From: Acidimicrobiaceae bacterium
GTDB lineage: Bacteria > Actinomycetota > Acidimicrobiia > Acidimicrobiales > RAAP-2
Length of the DNA stretch: 53,282 nucleotides
Reading direction: 5' to 3'
Assembly: GCA_003164095.1 (NCBI GenBank)
Contig: PLRX01000116.1
Location: 1 to 53,282, forward strand
Shown: positions 42,712-51,692 of the stretch, piece after piece
Numbering within the stretch: the first letter of the stretch is position 1
How the letters are laid out: each line of letters begins with the position of its first letter
Program-made: the position numbers and the translations under genes
The notes under the pieces: model-generated
Told to the model about the DNA's origin: nothing
Seen by the model: only the letters and a program-made list of their open reading frames with translations
Databases searched by the model: none

Positions 42712-44130
42712 TTGTCCTTCGACCTTGGCGCACTACTCCACGCCCATCGGGGCGAGGCCTACCCGCTGCACGAGCGCTATCTCAACCCGCAGCTGGCGAA
42801 GGTCCTCACCACCCTCGGGTTCGACCGCACCTACGTGCGGGGTGAGGGGGCCTACCTGATCGACGACCGGGGGGGTCGGACCCTGGACATGCTGTCCGGC
42901 TTCGGCGTCTTCGCACTCGGGCGCAGCCATCCGGTCGTCAAGGACGCGCTCCACCAGGCCCTCGACGCGGACCTGCCAAACCTGGCCCAGCTCGACTGCG
43001 CCCTCCTGCCCGGGCTGCTCGGCCAGGCGTTGGTCGAGCGGTCCCACCCCGGCATCCAGCGGGCCGTGTTCACCAACTCGGGAGCCGAGTCGATCGAGGC
43101 GGCGATCAAGTTCGCCCGGTGCGCCACGGGGCGAACCCGCGTCCTCTACGCCGACCATGCCTTTCACGGTCTGACCAACGGCGCGCTCTCCCTCAACGGG
43201 GGTAAGGAGTTCCGCGTGGGCTTCGGCCCCCTCCTGCCGGGCTGCGACCCGGTCCCGTTCGGCGACGCCCACGCCCTCGAGCGCGAGCTCCAGCGGGGCG
43301 ACGTGGCCGCAGTGGTGCTCGAGCCCATCCAGGGCAAAGGTGTCTACCTCGCTCCCGGGACCTACTGGCGCAAGGCTCAGGCACTGTGCCGCCGGTTCGG
43401 CACCCTGCTGGTGCTGGACGAGGTCCAGACCGGCATGGGCAGGACCGGCCGCTTGTTCTGCCACCAGCACTGGGGCCTCGAGCCGGACATCATCACGCTG
43501 TCGAAGGCGCTGTCCGGCGGCTACGTGCCGGTCGGAGCGGTGCTCACCACCGAGGCGGTGTTCGACGCCGTCTACAGCTCGATGGACCGGGCCGTGGTCC
43601 ACTCGTCGACCTTCTCGCGCAACCAGCTGGCCATGGTGGCGGGCCTGGCCACGCTCCAGGTGCTCGACGACGAGGACCTCGTGGCCGGAAGCGCCGACCG
43701 GGGCGCCAAGCTCATGGCCACCCTGGCACCGCTCGTCGAGAAGTACGAGCTGCTCCACGAGGTCCGTGGGATGGGGCTCATGGTCGGCCTGGTGTTCGGA
43801 CCGCCGTCGTCACGGCCGGGTCGGGCCCGCTTCCGCATGCTCGAGCTCGCCCGCAAGGGGTTCTTCTCGCAGCTGATCGTGGTGCCCCTGTTCCACCGGC
43901 ACCGGATCCTCACCCAGGTGGCCGCCGACAACGTGAACATCATCAAGCTGCTGCCGCCCCTGATCATCGGCGACGAGGAGATCGACGCCTTCGTGTCGGC
44001 CCTGGACGATGTCCTGGCCGACGCCACGAAGAGCGCCGGCCTGCTGGTCGAGGTGGGCACCACCATGGCCCGCAACACGCTGCGGCGCGACCGGCATCGA
44101 CCGGGCGGCCGGGCACGCAGCCGCACGTGA
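42712..44130 (+). CDS. Class III aminotransferase, HpnO-like
   Basis: A 472-residue PLP aminotransferase. Motifs are FTNSGAESIEAAIKFAR, ADHAFHGLTNG, LEPIQGKGVY, the Asp of LVLDEVQTGMGRTG (about 236) and the Schiff-base Lys in ITLSKALSGGYVP (about 265). It is coupled (GTGA overlap) to an HpnA-type epimerase, the pairing expected for hopanoid side-chain enzymes: HpnO makes aminobacteriohopanetriol. Ornithine/acetylornithine-type activity is the main alternative. The start is TTG at 42712 with GGAG before it; no ATG or GTG fits better. The C-terminal 20 residues are an Arg-rich tail. Confidence 0.8.
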   Translation: MSFDLGALLHAHRGEAYPLHERYLNPQLAKVLTTLGFDRTYVRGEGAYLIDDRGGRTLDMLSGFGVFALGRSHPVVKDALHQALDADLPNLAQLDCALLPGLLGQALVERSHPGIQRAVFTNSGAESIEAAIKFARCATGRTRVLYADHAFHGLTNGALSLNGGKEFRVGFGPLLPGCDPVPFGDAHALERELQRGDVAAVVLEPIQGKGVYLAPGTYWRKAQALCRRFGTLLVLDEVQTGMGRTGRLFCHQHWGLEPDIITLSKALSGGYVPVGAVLTTEAVFDAVYSSMDRAVVHSSTFSRNQLAMVAGLATLQVLDDEDLVAGSADRGAKLMATLAPLVEKYELLHEVRGMGLMVGLVFGPPSSRPGRARFRMLELARKGFFSQLIVVPLFHRHRILTQVAADNVNIIKLLPPLIIGDEEIDAFVSALDDVLADATKSAGLLVEVGTTMARNTLRRDRHRPGGRARSRT

Positions 44131-45191
44131 GCGGCGACGCGGGAGGGCTCGGTCCGGGCGACCGGGTGCTGGTCACCGGGGGGGCCGGTTTCGTGGGTTC
44201 GTCGGTGGTGCGCGCTGTGCTCGACCGTGGCGCCGAGGTGGTGGCACTGGTCGAGCCCGGGGGGTCGACGGCCAACCTGGACGGCCTCGAGCTGACAGTG
44301 GCTACCGGCGACCTCCGTGACGCCGACGCGGTGGACCGGGCCGTCGCCGGGTGCGACGTCGTCTTCCACGTGGCCGCCCTCTACCGGTTCTGGGCACCAG
44401 ACCCGTCCGCCTTCTACGACATCAACGTCATCGGCACGGGCCACGTGCTCGAGGCGGCCCGGTCCCGCGGTTGCCGCCGCGTGGTCTACACCTCCACGGT
44501 CGGCACCCTGGGCCTCCACGGTGCGACCACCGACGCCCCGGTGGACGAGCGGTCGTTCGCCCACGTCGACCACCTCTTCGGGCTCTACAAGCAGTCCAAG
44601 TACGTGGCGGAGCACGAGGTCCTGCGGGCGGGAGCGGAAGGTCTGCCGGTCGTGCTCGTGCAGCCGACCACGCCGGTCGGCCCGCGCGACATCGGCCCGA
44701 CACCCACGGGCCGTACCGTCCTCGAGTTCCTCGACGGGCGCATCCCGGGGTACGTGGACACCACCCTCAACATCGTGGACGTGGAGGACGTGGCCGCCGG
44801 CCACCTCCTGGCCGCCGACCACGGCCGGGTCGGACGGAGCTACATCCTGGGGGGCGAGAACCTCTTGTTGCGGGACGTATTGGGCACGCTGGCCGCCGTC
44901 ACCGGCCTGCCCGCCCCCACACGTCGGTTCCCGGGCGCCCTGGCCCTTGCCGCCGGCCACGTCTCGGACCTGGTGGAGGGGCGCCTGCTCCGTCGCGAGC
45001 CCTCCGTCCCCCTCGAAGGGGCGCGGATGTCCACGACGCACATGTCCTTCGACGACAGCCGGGCCCGGGCCGAACTCGGCTACACGTCGCGCCCGGCCGC
45101 CGGGGCCCTCGAGCGGGCGGCCCGCTGGTTCGTCGGGTCCGGAGCCGTGCGCCCTGAGCGGGTCGCCCGCTGCACCTGGCCGGGGGCCTGA
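44127..45191 (+). CDS. hpnA: NAD-dependent epimerase/dehydratase, HpnA-like
   Basis: A 354-residue extended SDR. The N-terminal GDRVLVTGGAGFVGSSVVRA binds NAD; ALYRFWAPDPSAFYDINVIG, the Ser/Thr of VYTSTVGTLG and YKQSKYVAEHEV with the Tyr-x3-Lys follow. The later blocks PTTPVGPRDIGPTPTGR, PGYVDTTLNIVDVEDVAAGH and YILGGENLLLRD match the hopanoid-associated sugar epimerase HpnA as I remember it. HpnA lies in many hopanoid clusters, but no squalene-hopene cyclase is in this window. GTG at 44127 overlaps the aminotransferase stop. Confidence 0.82.
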   Translation: MSGDAGGLGPGDRVLVTGGAGFVGSSVVRAVLDRGAEVVALVEPGGSTANLDGLELTVATGDLRDADAVDRAVAGCDVVFHVAALYRFWAPDPSAFYDINVIGTGHVLEAARSRGCRRVVYTSTVGTLGLHGATTDAPVDERSFAHVDHLFGLYKQSKYVAEHEVLRAGAEGLPVVLVQPTTPVGPRDIGPTPTGRTVLEFLDGRIPGYVDTTLNIVDVEDVAAGHLLAADHGRVGRSYILGGENLLLRDVLGTLAAVTGLPAPTRRFPGALALAAGHVSDLVEGRLLRREPSVPLEGARMSTTHMSFDDSRARAELGYTSRPAAGALERAARWFVGSGAVRPERVARCTWPGA

Positions 45192-45216
45192 GGCCCGGAT
45201 CGACCGGCCGGTGGCG

Positions 45217-45411
45217 TCACTGACTCACGATGGTCAACACATCGGCGCTGCTGGTCGGGCTCGTGCCACCGGGCGTCGTGACCGTCACATCGACCTGTCC
45301 CACGGGCTGCGCCGGGCTGTAGGCGGTGATCTCGCTACCGGTCGTGTTGACGATGAAGCTCGTGGCCTCCACCGAGCCGAAGTGCACGGCGGTCGTGACC
45401 GGGTGGCGCCC
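45217..45411 (-). pseudogene. Relic IPT/TIG domain downstream of the IPT protein
   Basis: After the TAG stop of the gene at 45439 the same frame continues to a TGA at 45217-45219 and encodes TTAVHFGSVEATSFIVN, then ITAYSPAQPVGQVDVTVTT and PGGTSPTSSADVLTIVSQ. This is the back part of an IPT/TIG repeat, the same repeat type as in the neighbouring gene. The front of the repeat is missing or scrambled and no start codon exists, so it is a leftover of a longer or duplicated gene. Confidence 0.7.
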
Positions 45412-45438
45412 GATACTCCTGGGGTGGTGCCCCGTGGA

Positions 45439-46434
45439 CTACTTCTTCCTGTGTCGGGTGCGGGCCGACTTCACGTGCACCTCATAGGTGAAGCCGCTGC
45501 GCCCAGCTGTCGATGCAACGCCCTCGGGAGTGACGACGTCGATCTGGACGGTGCCGGCCGTGCCGGCAGGAGCGACCGCCGTCAGTAGGTTCCCGGTGAG
45601 TCGGACCACGAAGTCCTTGCTCTCGACGCCCCCGAAGCGCACCGCTGTCGCGCCGGCCAGTCCCACGCCAACGATCCGTACCCGGGTCCCCCCGGTGGTC
45701 GATCCGAAGCGATTCGACACCGAGGTGATGCTCGGGGCCAGGTAGGTGAACCTGTCGGCCGTGACCGGTGAGCTGGTGCCACCTGCGGAGGTGACCGTCA
45801 CGTCGACGACGCCGGCCATCTGCGTCGGGGCATGCGTGATGATTGTGGTCCCGCTCTTCTCGACGGTGACGTCGGTGGCGGCCACTGTCCCGAAGTGGAC
45901 CGAGGTGGTGTGCAGGAGGTTCTTGCCGGCGATGAGGACCCGGGTGCCCCCTGCGCCGTCACTCGGAACGACCTGGACGACCTGCGGGGCCGTGTCGCGG
46001 ACATACCAGTCGAGCGATTGCGACGCGGAGGTGGGCGGCTGTGTGTCGATCGTGGCGGAGACGGTCACGTAGTACGTGCCCGTGCCCGTGGGCGTGCCTC
46101 CGATGAGACCTGAGACGCTCGAGATCGCGAGCCCGGGAGGCAGCCCGTCGGCCGTCCAGGTGACCACCAGGGCTTGTGCTGCCTGCCTGAAGGTGGCGGT
46201 CGGCGAGACCGGGAGCACCGGAACCCCGGTGCTCGAGGACTGGTCGGCGATCGGAGCGATGATGAGCGGGTCGAACGTCGTGAGACTCGCCTTCGTCAGT
46301 CCGTTGTCGGCGCTCGGCGATGGCCCCGCGAGTCCGATGACCGCGACGGCACCGAGGACGAGGACGACGAGTGCATAGAGGGCCAGCCGCAGGCGATGAC
46401 CTCCTCCGGACGTGCGGGTCTTCGAGGTGGACAT
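45439..46434 (-). CDS. Exported surface protein with Ig-like and two IPT/TIG domains
   Basis: A 331-residue protein. One N-terminal helix (LALYALVVLVLGAVAVIGLAG, about residues 17-37) anchors or exports it. Residues about 70-140 form a putative Ig domain with the He_PIG pattern GLPPGLAISSVSGLIGGTPT; two IPT/TIG repeats follow (VVQVVPSDGAGGTRVLIAG and ITSVSNRFGSTTGGTRVRIV). The end is basic, SARTRHRKK. Such domains mediate adhesion or carbohydrate contact. ATG at 46432-46434 directly follows the stop of a possible small gene; the ribosome site is weak, which would fit coupled translation. Confidence 0.82.
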   Translation of the reverse strand: MSTSKTRTSGGGHRLRLALYALVVLVLGAVAVIGLAGPSPSADNGLTKASLTTFDPLIIAPIADQSSSTGVPVLPVSPTATFRQAAQALVVTWTADGLPPGLAISSVSGLIGGTPTGTGTYYVTVSATIDTQPPTSASQSLDWYVRDTAPQVVQVVPSDGAGGTRVLIAGKNLLHTTSVHFGTVAATDVTVEKSGTTIITHAPTQMAGVVDVTVTSAGGTSSPVTADRFTYLAPSITSVSNRFGSTTGGTRVRIVGVGLAGATAVRFGGVESKDFVVRLTGNLLTAVAPAGTAGTVQIDVVTPEGVASTAGRSGFTYEVHVKSARTRHRKK

Positions 46435-46435
46435 C

Positions 46436-46579
46436 TCAGTGGGCTCCGGCTGAAGCGGACGGGTCGATCTCGGTGGCGCCCTGTGCGTCCGCACGGGCGG
46501 TGTCAGTGCCATGGATCGCATCGGTTGGGACGAACGACCCGGAGAGGTCGTCGGTCCGTGACTGCCGGCATCTCGTCAT
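46436..46579 (-). CDS. Possible small protein upstream of the IPT gene
   Basis: A 47-residue frame, MTRCRQSRTDDLSGSFVPTD to the end SASAGAH, with AGGGGGA seven bases before its ATG (46577-46579). Its TGA ends one base before the ATG of the IPT gene, so translation could pass from one to the other. No domain, helix or homology is apparent. It may be a leader peptide. The remaining 46580-46823 holds only the divergent promoter region of the amidohydrolase; I see no other gene there. Confidence 0.35.
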   Translation of the reverse strand: MTRCRQSRTDDLSGSFVPTDAIHGTDTARADAQGATEIDPSASAGAH

Positions 46580-46823
46580 GGCTCGTCCCCCTCTGCTGCC
46601 CTGTCCGGTGGATGTCGCATGACACACTGCCTGAAGATCGACCGAACAACCGTGACCCTTGCCCACCCCCGTGGGTCGTGCACGTGGTGCAACCCCTGCA
46701 GCATCAGACATTCACGAGTTGATGACAACCTGGACGACGCTCCGTGGTCATGTCACCACTGACGTCGGTCACCTGGCAGTTCACGCCCCGACCGCCGGTG
46801 ACCGGCAGCCCTAGGGTGGTTGC

Positions 46824-48194
46824 GTGGAGGAGCCACCGAGCAGCGGTCCGACACGGATCCGCCACGAGCCGATCGCGACGGTCCGGTACGTGGCGGATGC
46901 CGTGGTCCCCTGTGACGGCACGGTGGCCGTGCTCCGTCCCGGCGCCGTCGAGGTGACGGGCGACTCGGTCGTGCGGGTGGGTCGTCCGGGTGAGCTGCGG
47001 TCGGACGGTCCGGCCGTGCGCGAGATCAGGGTCGAGGGTGCCCTCCTCCCGGGCTTCGTGAACACGCACTGCCACTCGCCCATGACGCTGTTCCGGGGGA
47101 CGGGGGAGAACCTGCCTCTCCTGCGCTGGCTCGAGGAGGTCCTCTGGCCCCGCGAAGCCCACCTGGTCGCCGATGACGTCTACTGGGGGATGACGCTCGC
47201 GGCCGCTGAGCTGCTGGCCTACGGCGTCACCACCACGTGTGAGATGTACTTCCACGAGGATGCCATGGCGGACGCGATCCTCGAGGCCGGGTCGCGCGCC
47301 CTCATCACCCCCGGGGTGCTCCAGCTGCCGGGTGACGACGGGGGCGCCCGCTGGTGGGAGCCGTGCCTGGAGCGCTTCGCCGACTTCCACGAACGCCGGG
47401 ACGGCCAGGCCGGCCGGATCGAGGTCGGGTTCGCATCCCACGCCGCCTACACGGTGCCGCTGCCCGGGCTCGTGGCCACTGCTGAGGCGGCCCGGGCGCG
47501 CGGCGCGCTGTTCCACGTGCACCTCGCCGAGACCGAGGACGAGGGGAATGCGTTCAGCGCGGAGCACGGCGGATCGGTACCGAAGGTCCTGGCCGACGCC
47601 GGGGTCCTCGACGGCCGGGTCCTGGCGGCACACAGCATCTGGCTGTCGCCGGCGGATCTCGATGTCTACGTGGATCGCGACGTGGCGGTGGCCCACTGCC
47701 CGCAGTCGAACGCCAAACTCGCCTCCGGCATCGCACCACTGACCGAGTTCCTGGCCCGCGGGGTGAGGGTGGGGCTCGGCACCGATGGGCCTGCCTCCAA
47801 CAACGACCTCGACCTGTGGGAGGAGATGCGGCTGGCCGCCATGCTGGCCCGCCTGCGCACGGGCGATGCCGGCGCACTTCCCGCCGCCACCGCCCTCGAC
47901 CTCGCCACGCGTGGGGCCGGTCGCGCCCTCGGTCGACCGGACCTCGGTGTGCTGGCCCCTGGGGCCAAGGCCGACATGGTGGCCGTGTCCCTCGACGACC
48001 CGGCGTTCGTACCCCTGCTGGACGACGACATGCTCCTCGATCACCTGGTGTGGTCGGCATCGAGCCGACTGGTCACCGACGTGTGGGTCGGCGGCGTGCC
48101 CGTGGTGGTCGACCGGCAACACCGGACCGTCGACGTCGAGCGGGCACGTGACGAGGTCGGCCGCCGGGCGGCGCGCCTGGCAGCAGCCGACTAG
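46824..48194 (+). CDS. Amidohydrolase of the MtaD/TrzN deaminase type
   Basis: A 456-residue metal-dependent hydrolase that probably deaminates an aminopurine such as 5-methylthioadenosine or S-adenosylhomocysteine, or a related heterocycle. Metal ligands are in VNTHCHSPMTLFRG, the barrel His of FHVHLAETEDE, the His of AAHSIW and the Asp of GTDGPASNNDLD. The MTLFRG and GTDGxxSNNxLD motifs are those of this group. GTG start at 46824; no ATG is available nearby. Its stop directly abuts the stop of the convergent START-fold gene, with no base between. Confidence 0.88.
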   Translation: MEEPPSSGPTRIRHEPIATVRYVADAVVPCDGTVAVLRPGAVEVTGDSVVRVGRPGELRSDGPAVREIRVEGALLPGFVNTHCHSPMTLFRGTGENLPLLRWLEEVLWPREAHLVADDVYWGMTLAAAELLAYGVTTTCEMYFHEDAMADAILEAGSRALITPGVLQLPGDDGGARWWEPCLERFADFHERRDGQAGRIEVGFASHAAYTVPLPGLVATAEAARARGALFHVHLAETEDEGNAFSAEHGGSVPKVLADAGVLDGRVLAAHSIWLSPADLDVYVDRDVAVAHCPQSNAKLASGIAPLTEFLARGVRVGLGTDGPASNNDLDLWEEMRLAAMLARLRTGDAGALPAATALDLATRGAGRALGRPDLGVLAPGAKADMVAVSLDDPAFVPLLDDDMLLDHLVWSASSRLVTDVWVGGVPVVVDRQHRTVDVERARDEVGRRAARLAAAD

Positions 48195-48677
48195 CTAGCT
48201 CGTGGGCCCCAGACCGTCGGCGTAGCGCGCCAGGCCGTCGGCGAAGCGCTGCATCATGGCCGGCAGGACGGCGTCGAGCACGCGCCCGGACCCCGGCCAC
48301 TTCGGGTCGAAAGTGCCCGTCCAGTCGATGCGGGTGCCGGTGCCCTCGGACGTGAGGGTCACCTCCGCGAGGTAGTTGCGTACCGGGAAGCCGCTCAGGA
48401 CCCGGTAGCCGAGACGGTGCGGCGGGTCCCAGGTCACGACCTCCTCGCGCGAGCCGACCCCGTAGCGGGTGAAGTGCCGCACGGCGCCGACTCCGTCGGG
48501 ATCGGACGCCCCCTGGCGCTCGAGTACCGATCGGGTGAGGAAGGACCAGTCGCTCCACCGGCGGGCCCGGCCGATGAGCGGCCACACCACGTGGACGGGG
48601 GCCGATGTGGTGGCCCCGACCCGGTACCGGTGACCGCCGACCGGGTCCGACCCGGTCGGCGGTGTGGCTCCCGTCAT
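48195..48677 (-). CDS. SRPBCC (START-fold) protein 1
   Basis: A 160-residue protein of the polyketide-cyclase/dehydrase-like SRPBCC fold: YRVGATTSAPVHVVWPLIGR, WSDWSF, REEVVTWDPPHRLGYRVLSG, RNYLAEVTLTSEGTGTRIDW, and a long C-terminal helix ALPAMMQRFADGLARY-like. The fold encloses a hydrophobic ligand. It overlaps the next START protein by 4 bp, so the two are made together. Ligand unknown. Confidence 0.82.
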   Translation of the reverse strand: MTGATPPTGSDPVGGHRYRVGATTSAPVHVVWPLIGRARRWSDWSFLTRSVLERQGASDPDGVGAVRHFTRYGVGSREEVVTWDPPHRLGYRVLSGFPVRNYLAEVTLTSEGTGTRIDWTGTFDPKWPGSGRVLDAVLPAMMQRFADGLARYADGLGPTS

Positions 48678-49057
48678 CCCTCGACGTGTGCCTTGAGCGC
48701 TTCGAGGGACTGCTGGTAGACGGACTGCATCAGGTCGGCCATCTCGTCGGGTGCGGCGTCGACGACCCACGTGACGTGACTCCCCGAGCCCGATGGCGTC
48801 ACGGTGACGGTGGCCTCGTGGGACTCGACCGGTACGCCGTCCACGATGCCGTACGTGATGGCACGCGTCGCGTCGTCGCGGCTCACCAACTTCTCGGTGA
48901 TCGTCATGCCCATCGTCTCGAGGATCCGGTTGTCGCCCTCCACGCGGCAGGACTCCATGCCCGGCATCCATCCGGCGATGCCGCCGAAGTCGCCGACCAG
49001 TGCCCACACGGCCTCCGGGGTCCCTTCGACGTCGATCTCTGCGGTGCGCTCTGCCAT
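48674..49057 (-). CDS. SRPBCC (START-fold) protein 2
   Basis: A 127-residue SRPBCC protein: ERTAEIDVEGTPEAVWALVG, DFGGIAGWMPGMESCRVEGD, ITEKLVSRDDATRAITYGIV, VTVTPSGSGSHVTWVVDAAP and a closing helix YQQSLEALKAHVE. First gene of the two-gene START operon, divergent from the thioesterase/CoA-ligase operon, so a shared lipid or aromatic ligand is possible. ATG at 49055-49057. Confidence 0.87.
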   Translation of the reverse strand: MAERTAEIDVEGTPEAVWALVGDFGGIAGWMPGMESCRVEGDNRILETMGMTITEKLVSRDDATRAITYGIVDGVPVESHEATVTVTPSGSGSHVTWVVDAAPDEMADLMQSVYQQSLEALKAHVEG

Positions 49058-49176
49058 CGTGCTCCTTGGTTCTGGTCCGGTGCCGGACGGTCGCGATGCG
49101 TGCCGGGCCCCTCGGACCGGCAGCGGACCGATGGTAGGCGCGGTCGTGCCGTCGCTCCACCGCTAGCGTCGCAGCC

Positions 49177-49995
49177 ATGACCGGCCCGACCCCGGGTGCC
49201 GACGGCGCCGTCGCTCTGTTCGTCCCCGACGGCGACGCGCTGGTCCCCACCGACCTGGCGCGTGGTCCGTGGGCGCCGGAATCGCTCCACGGCGGCCCGG
49301 TGGCGGCTGCGGTCACGCGGGCCACCGAACGGGCGGTGCCGGCCGATGACGGCCTGCGCATCGTGCGGCTCACCCTCGAGCTGGTCCGCCCCGTCGGCAC
49401 GGCGCCGCTGACGGTGGCGGCCCGCCTGTCCCGTCCCGGTCGGAAGGTCCAGGTGGTCGACACCGTCGTCACGCAGGCAGGGACGGACGTGGCCTGGGGC
49501 CGTGCCGTACGGATCCGGGTCGACCCGTCCGGGGTCGGACCGGAGCCGACGGTGCCCGAGGACGACGCACCGGCCCCGCCCTCGGCGGGGACGGAGGTGC
49601 CATCGCGGATCAGCGAGTACGCCGGGTTCCACAACGCCGGGGTGGACATCCGCTACGTACGGGGCAGGATCGACCGGCCCGGCCCGGCGACGGCGTGGTT
49701 CCGGCTGCGCGTCCCCGTCGTCGCCGGCGAGGAGCCAACGCCCGCACAGCGGGCGATGGCGGTGTCCGACTTCGGCAACGGGATCGGCTCGGAGCTCGAG
49801 TTCGGGTCCCACCTCTTCATCAACCCGGACCTCACCGTCTACCTCCACCGGCCCCTGGAGGGGGAGTGGGTCTGCCTCGACGCCCGCACCCGGTTCGGTC
49901 CACCGGGCACGGGAATGGCCGAGTCGGCCCTGTGGGACGTCCGCGGGCGGATCGGTCGTGCCCTCCAGAGTCTCTACATCGAGATCGGGCGATGA
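49177..49995 (+). CDS. Acyl-CoA thioesterase family protein (hotdog fold)
   Basis: A 272-residue double-hotdog protein like actinomycete 4HBT_3/TesB-type thioesterases. The first domain has LARGPWAPESLHGGPVAAAV and LRIVRLTLELVRPVG; the second has AMAVSDFGNGIGSELEF with the catalytic-type Asp, and INPDLTVYLHRPLEGEWVCL. It would hydrolyse an acyl-CoA. Four bases overlap with the acyl-CoA synthetase gene, an odd pair of opposing reactions that may control a CoA-thioester pool. Confidence 0.85.
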   Translation: MTGPTPGADGAVALFVPDGDALVPTDLARGPWAPESLHGGPVAAAVTRATERAVPADDGLRIVRLTLELVRPVGTAPLTVAARLSRPGRKVQVVDTVVTQAGTDVAWGRAVRIRVDPSGVGPEPTVPEDDAPAPPSAGTEVPSRISEYAGFHNAGVDIRYVRGRIDRPGPATAWFRLRVPVVAGEEPTPAQRAMAVSDFGNGIGSELEFGSHLFINPDLTVYLHRPLEGEWVCLDARTRFGPPGTGMAESALWDVRGRIGRALQSLYIEIGR

Positions 49996-51692
49996 CGTTC
50001 GACGGGTACCCGGAGGGGACGCCGAGCGTCGCCGACCTGCTGGTGGCCCGCGCCGTCGACGACCACACCGCGATCGTGGTCGACGACCGGGCGTGGACCT
50101 GGGCCGAGACGGTGGCGGCCGCTGCCGCACGGGCCGACCTGCTGCGGTCGTTGGAGGGACTCGAGCCGCCCCACATCGGCGTCCTGCTCGGCAACGAGCC
50201 CGAGTACCTGTTCTGGCTGGGGGCGGCGGCGCTGGCCGGCGCGGTCGTGGTGGGCATCAACCCGACCCGACGGGGGGAGGCGCTGGCGGGCGACGTCCGG
50301 CGCACCGACTGCCGGGTCCTGGTGACGGACGCCGCCGGTGCCGAGCTGCTCGAGGGCCTCGACACCGGGGTGCCGCCCGACCGCGTCATCCGGGTGGACG
50401 ATCCGGCGTACGGCAGCCGTGTGGCGGCCCACGCCGGAGTCGACGCCGCCTCGGTGGTGGCCCGCTGGGGACCGCGGCCCGCCGACCTCTACCTGCTGCT
50501 CTTCACCTCGGGCACGACCGGCGCGCCGAAGGCCGTCCGCTGCACCCAGGGTCGCCTGGCCTCCATCGCCCTGCGGTCGGCCGAGGCCTACGACTACGAC
50601 CGTGACGACGTGGCCTACTGCGCCATGCCGCTCTTCCACGGCAACGCCCTGATGGTCCTGTGGGGACCGAGCCTGGTCGTCGGTGCGACCGTGGCCCTGG
50701 CCCGGCGGTTCAGCGCGTCGGGATTCCTCCCCGACGTCCGCCGCTACGGGGTCACGACGTTCACGTACGTGGGTAAGGCCCTGGCGTACGTGCTGGCCAC
50801 CGAGCCGGCGCCCGACGACGCCGACTGCAGCCTGCGACGCGGCTTCGGCACGGAGGCGTCGGTGGCCGACCACGCCGCCTTCCAGGCGCGCTTCGGCTGC
50901 GTCCTGACCGAGGGCTACGGGTCGAGCGAGGGCGGTGTGGCCATCAACCGCGTGCCGGGCACGCCCACCGGTTCGCTCGGGCTGCCCTCGGACGACGTCG
51001 TGGTGGTCGGCCCGGCGACGGGGCGCGAGTGCCCACCCGCCGAGTTCGACGCCTCGGGGGCGCTGCGCAACGGCCACGACGCGGTCGGCGAGATCGTGAA
51101 CCGCTCGGGGTCGGGACGCTTCGAGGGCTACTACAACGACCCTGCCGCGACGGCCGAACGCCTGCGCGACGGCTGGTACTGGACCGGCGACCTCGCCTAC
51201 CGCGATGCCGACGGGTGGTTCTGGTTCGCCGGACGCGGGGGCGACTGGCTGCGGGTCGACTCCGAGAACCTGACGGCAGGCCCCATCGAGCGGGTGCTGG
51301 TCCGCTTTCCCGACGTGGCGGCCGTCGCCGTCTACGGGGTGCCCGACCCGCGTTCGGGCGACCAGGTGATGGCGGCCCTGGAACTGCTGCCCGGGTCGGG
51401 ATTCGACCCGGAGGCGTTCAGTACCTTTCTGGCGGCACAGGGGGACCTCGGCACGAAGTGGGTCCCGGCCTTCCTGCGAGTGACCCGGGCGCTGCCCCAG
51501 ACGGCCAACGGCAAGGTCACCAAGTCGTCGCTCCGCACAGACGGCTGGTGGACGGGCGACGACGTCCTCTACCGGCTCCGCCCGGGCGGCTCCGCCACCC
51601 GGCCTGCCTACGAGCTGCTCGGCCCGGACGCCGTCGGCGCGTTGCGGGACGAACTGGCCGCCCACGGCCGTCTCGGGCTCGTCGGCGGATGA
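49992..51692 (+). CDS. Acyl-CoA synthetase (FadD17-like)
   Basis: A 566-residue ANL-superfamily ligase activating a carboxylic acid with ATP and CoA. The P-loop is LLFTSGTTGAPKAVR, the acyl pocket region FHGNALMVLWGP, the A5 motif EGYGSSEGG, and the late motifs WYWTGDLAYRD and FAGRGGDWLRVDSENL; the C-terminal catalytic Lys is in TANGKVTKSSL. The GDWLR and SENL forms are those of FadD17-type enzymes linked with steroid side-chain breakdown in mycobacteria, from memory only. ATG overlaps the thioesterase stop. Confidence 0.9.
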   Translation: MTFDGYPEGTPSVADLLVARAVDDHTAIVVDDRAWTWAETVAAAAARADLLRSLEGLEPPHIGVLLGNEPEYLFWLGAAALAGAVVVGINPTRRGEALAGDVRRTDCRVLVTDAAGAELLEGLDTGVPPDRVIRVDDPAYGSRVAAHAGVDAASVVARWGPRPADLYLLLFTSGTTGAPKAVRCTQGRLASIALRSAEAYDYDRDDVAYCAMPLFHGNALMVLWGPSLVVGATVALARRFSASGFLPDVRRYGVTTFTYVGKALAYVLATEPAPDDADCSLRRGFGTEASVADHAAFQARFGCVLTEGYGSSEGGVAINRVPGTPTGSLGLPSDDVVVVGPATGRECPPAEFDASGALRNGHDAVGEIVNRSGSGRFEGYYNDPAATAERLRDGWYWTGDLAYRDADGWFWFAGRGGDWLRVDSENLTAGPIERVLVRFPDVAAVAVYGVPDPRSGDQVMAALELLPGSGFDPEAFSTFLAAQGDLGTKWVPAFLRVTRALPQTANGKVTKSSLRTDGWWTGDDVLYRLRPGGSATRPAYELLGPDAVGALRDELAAHGRLGLVGG

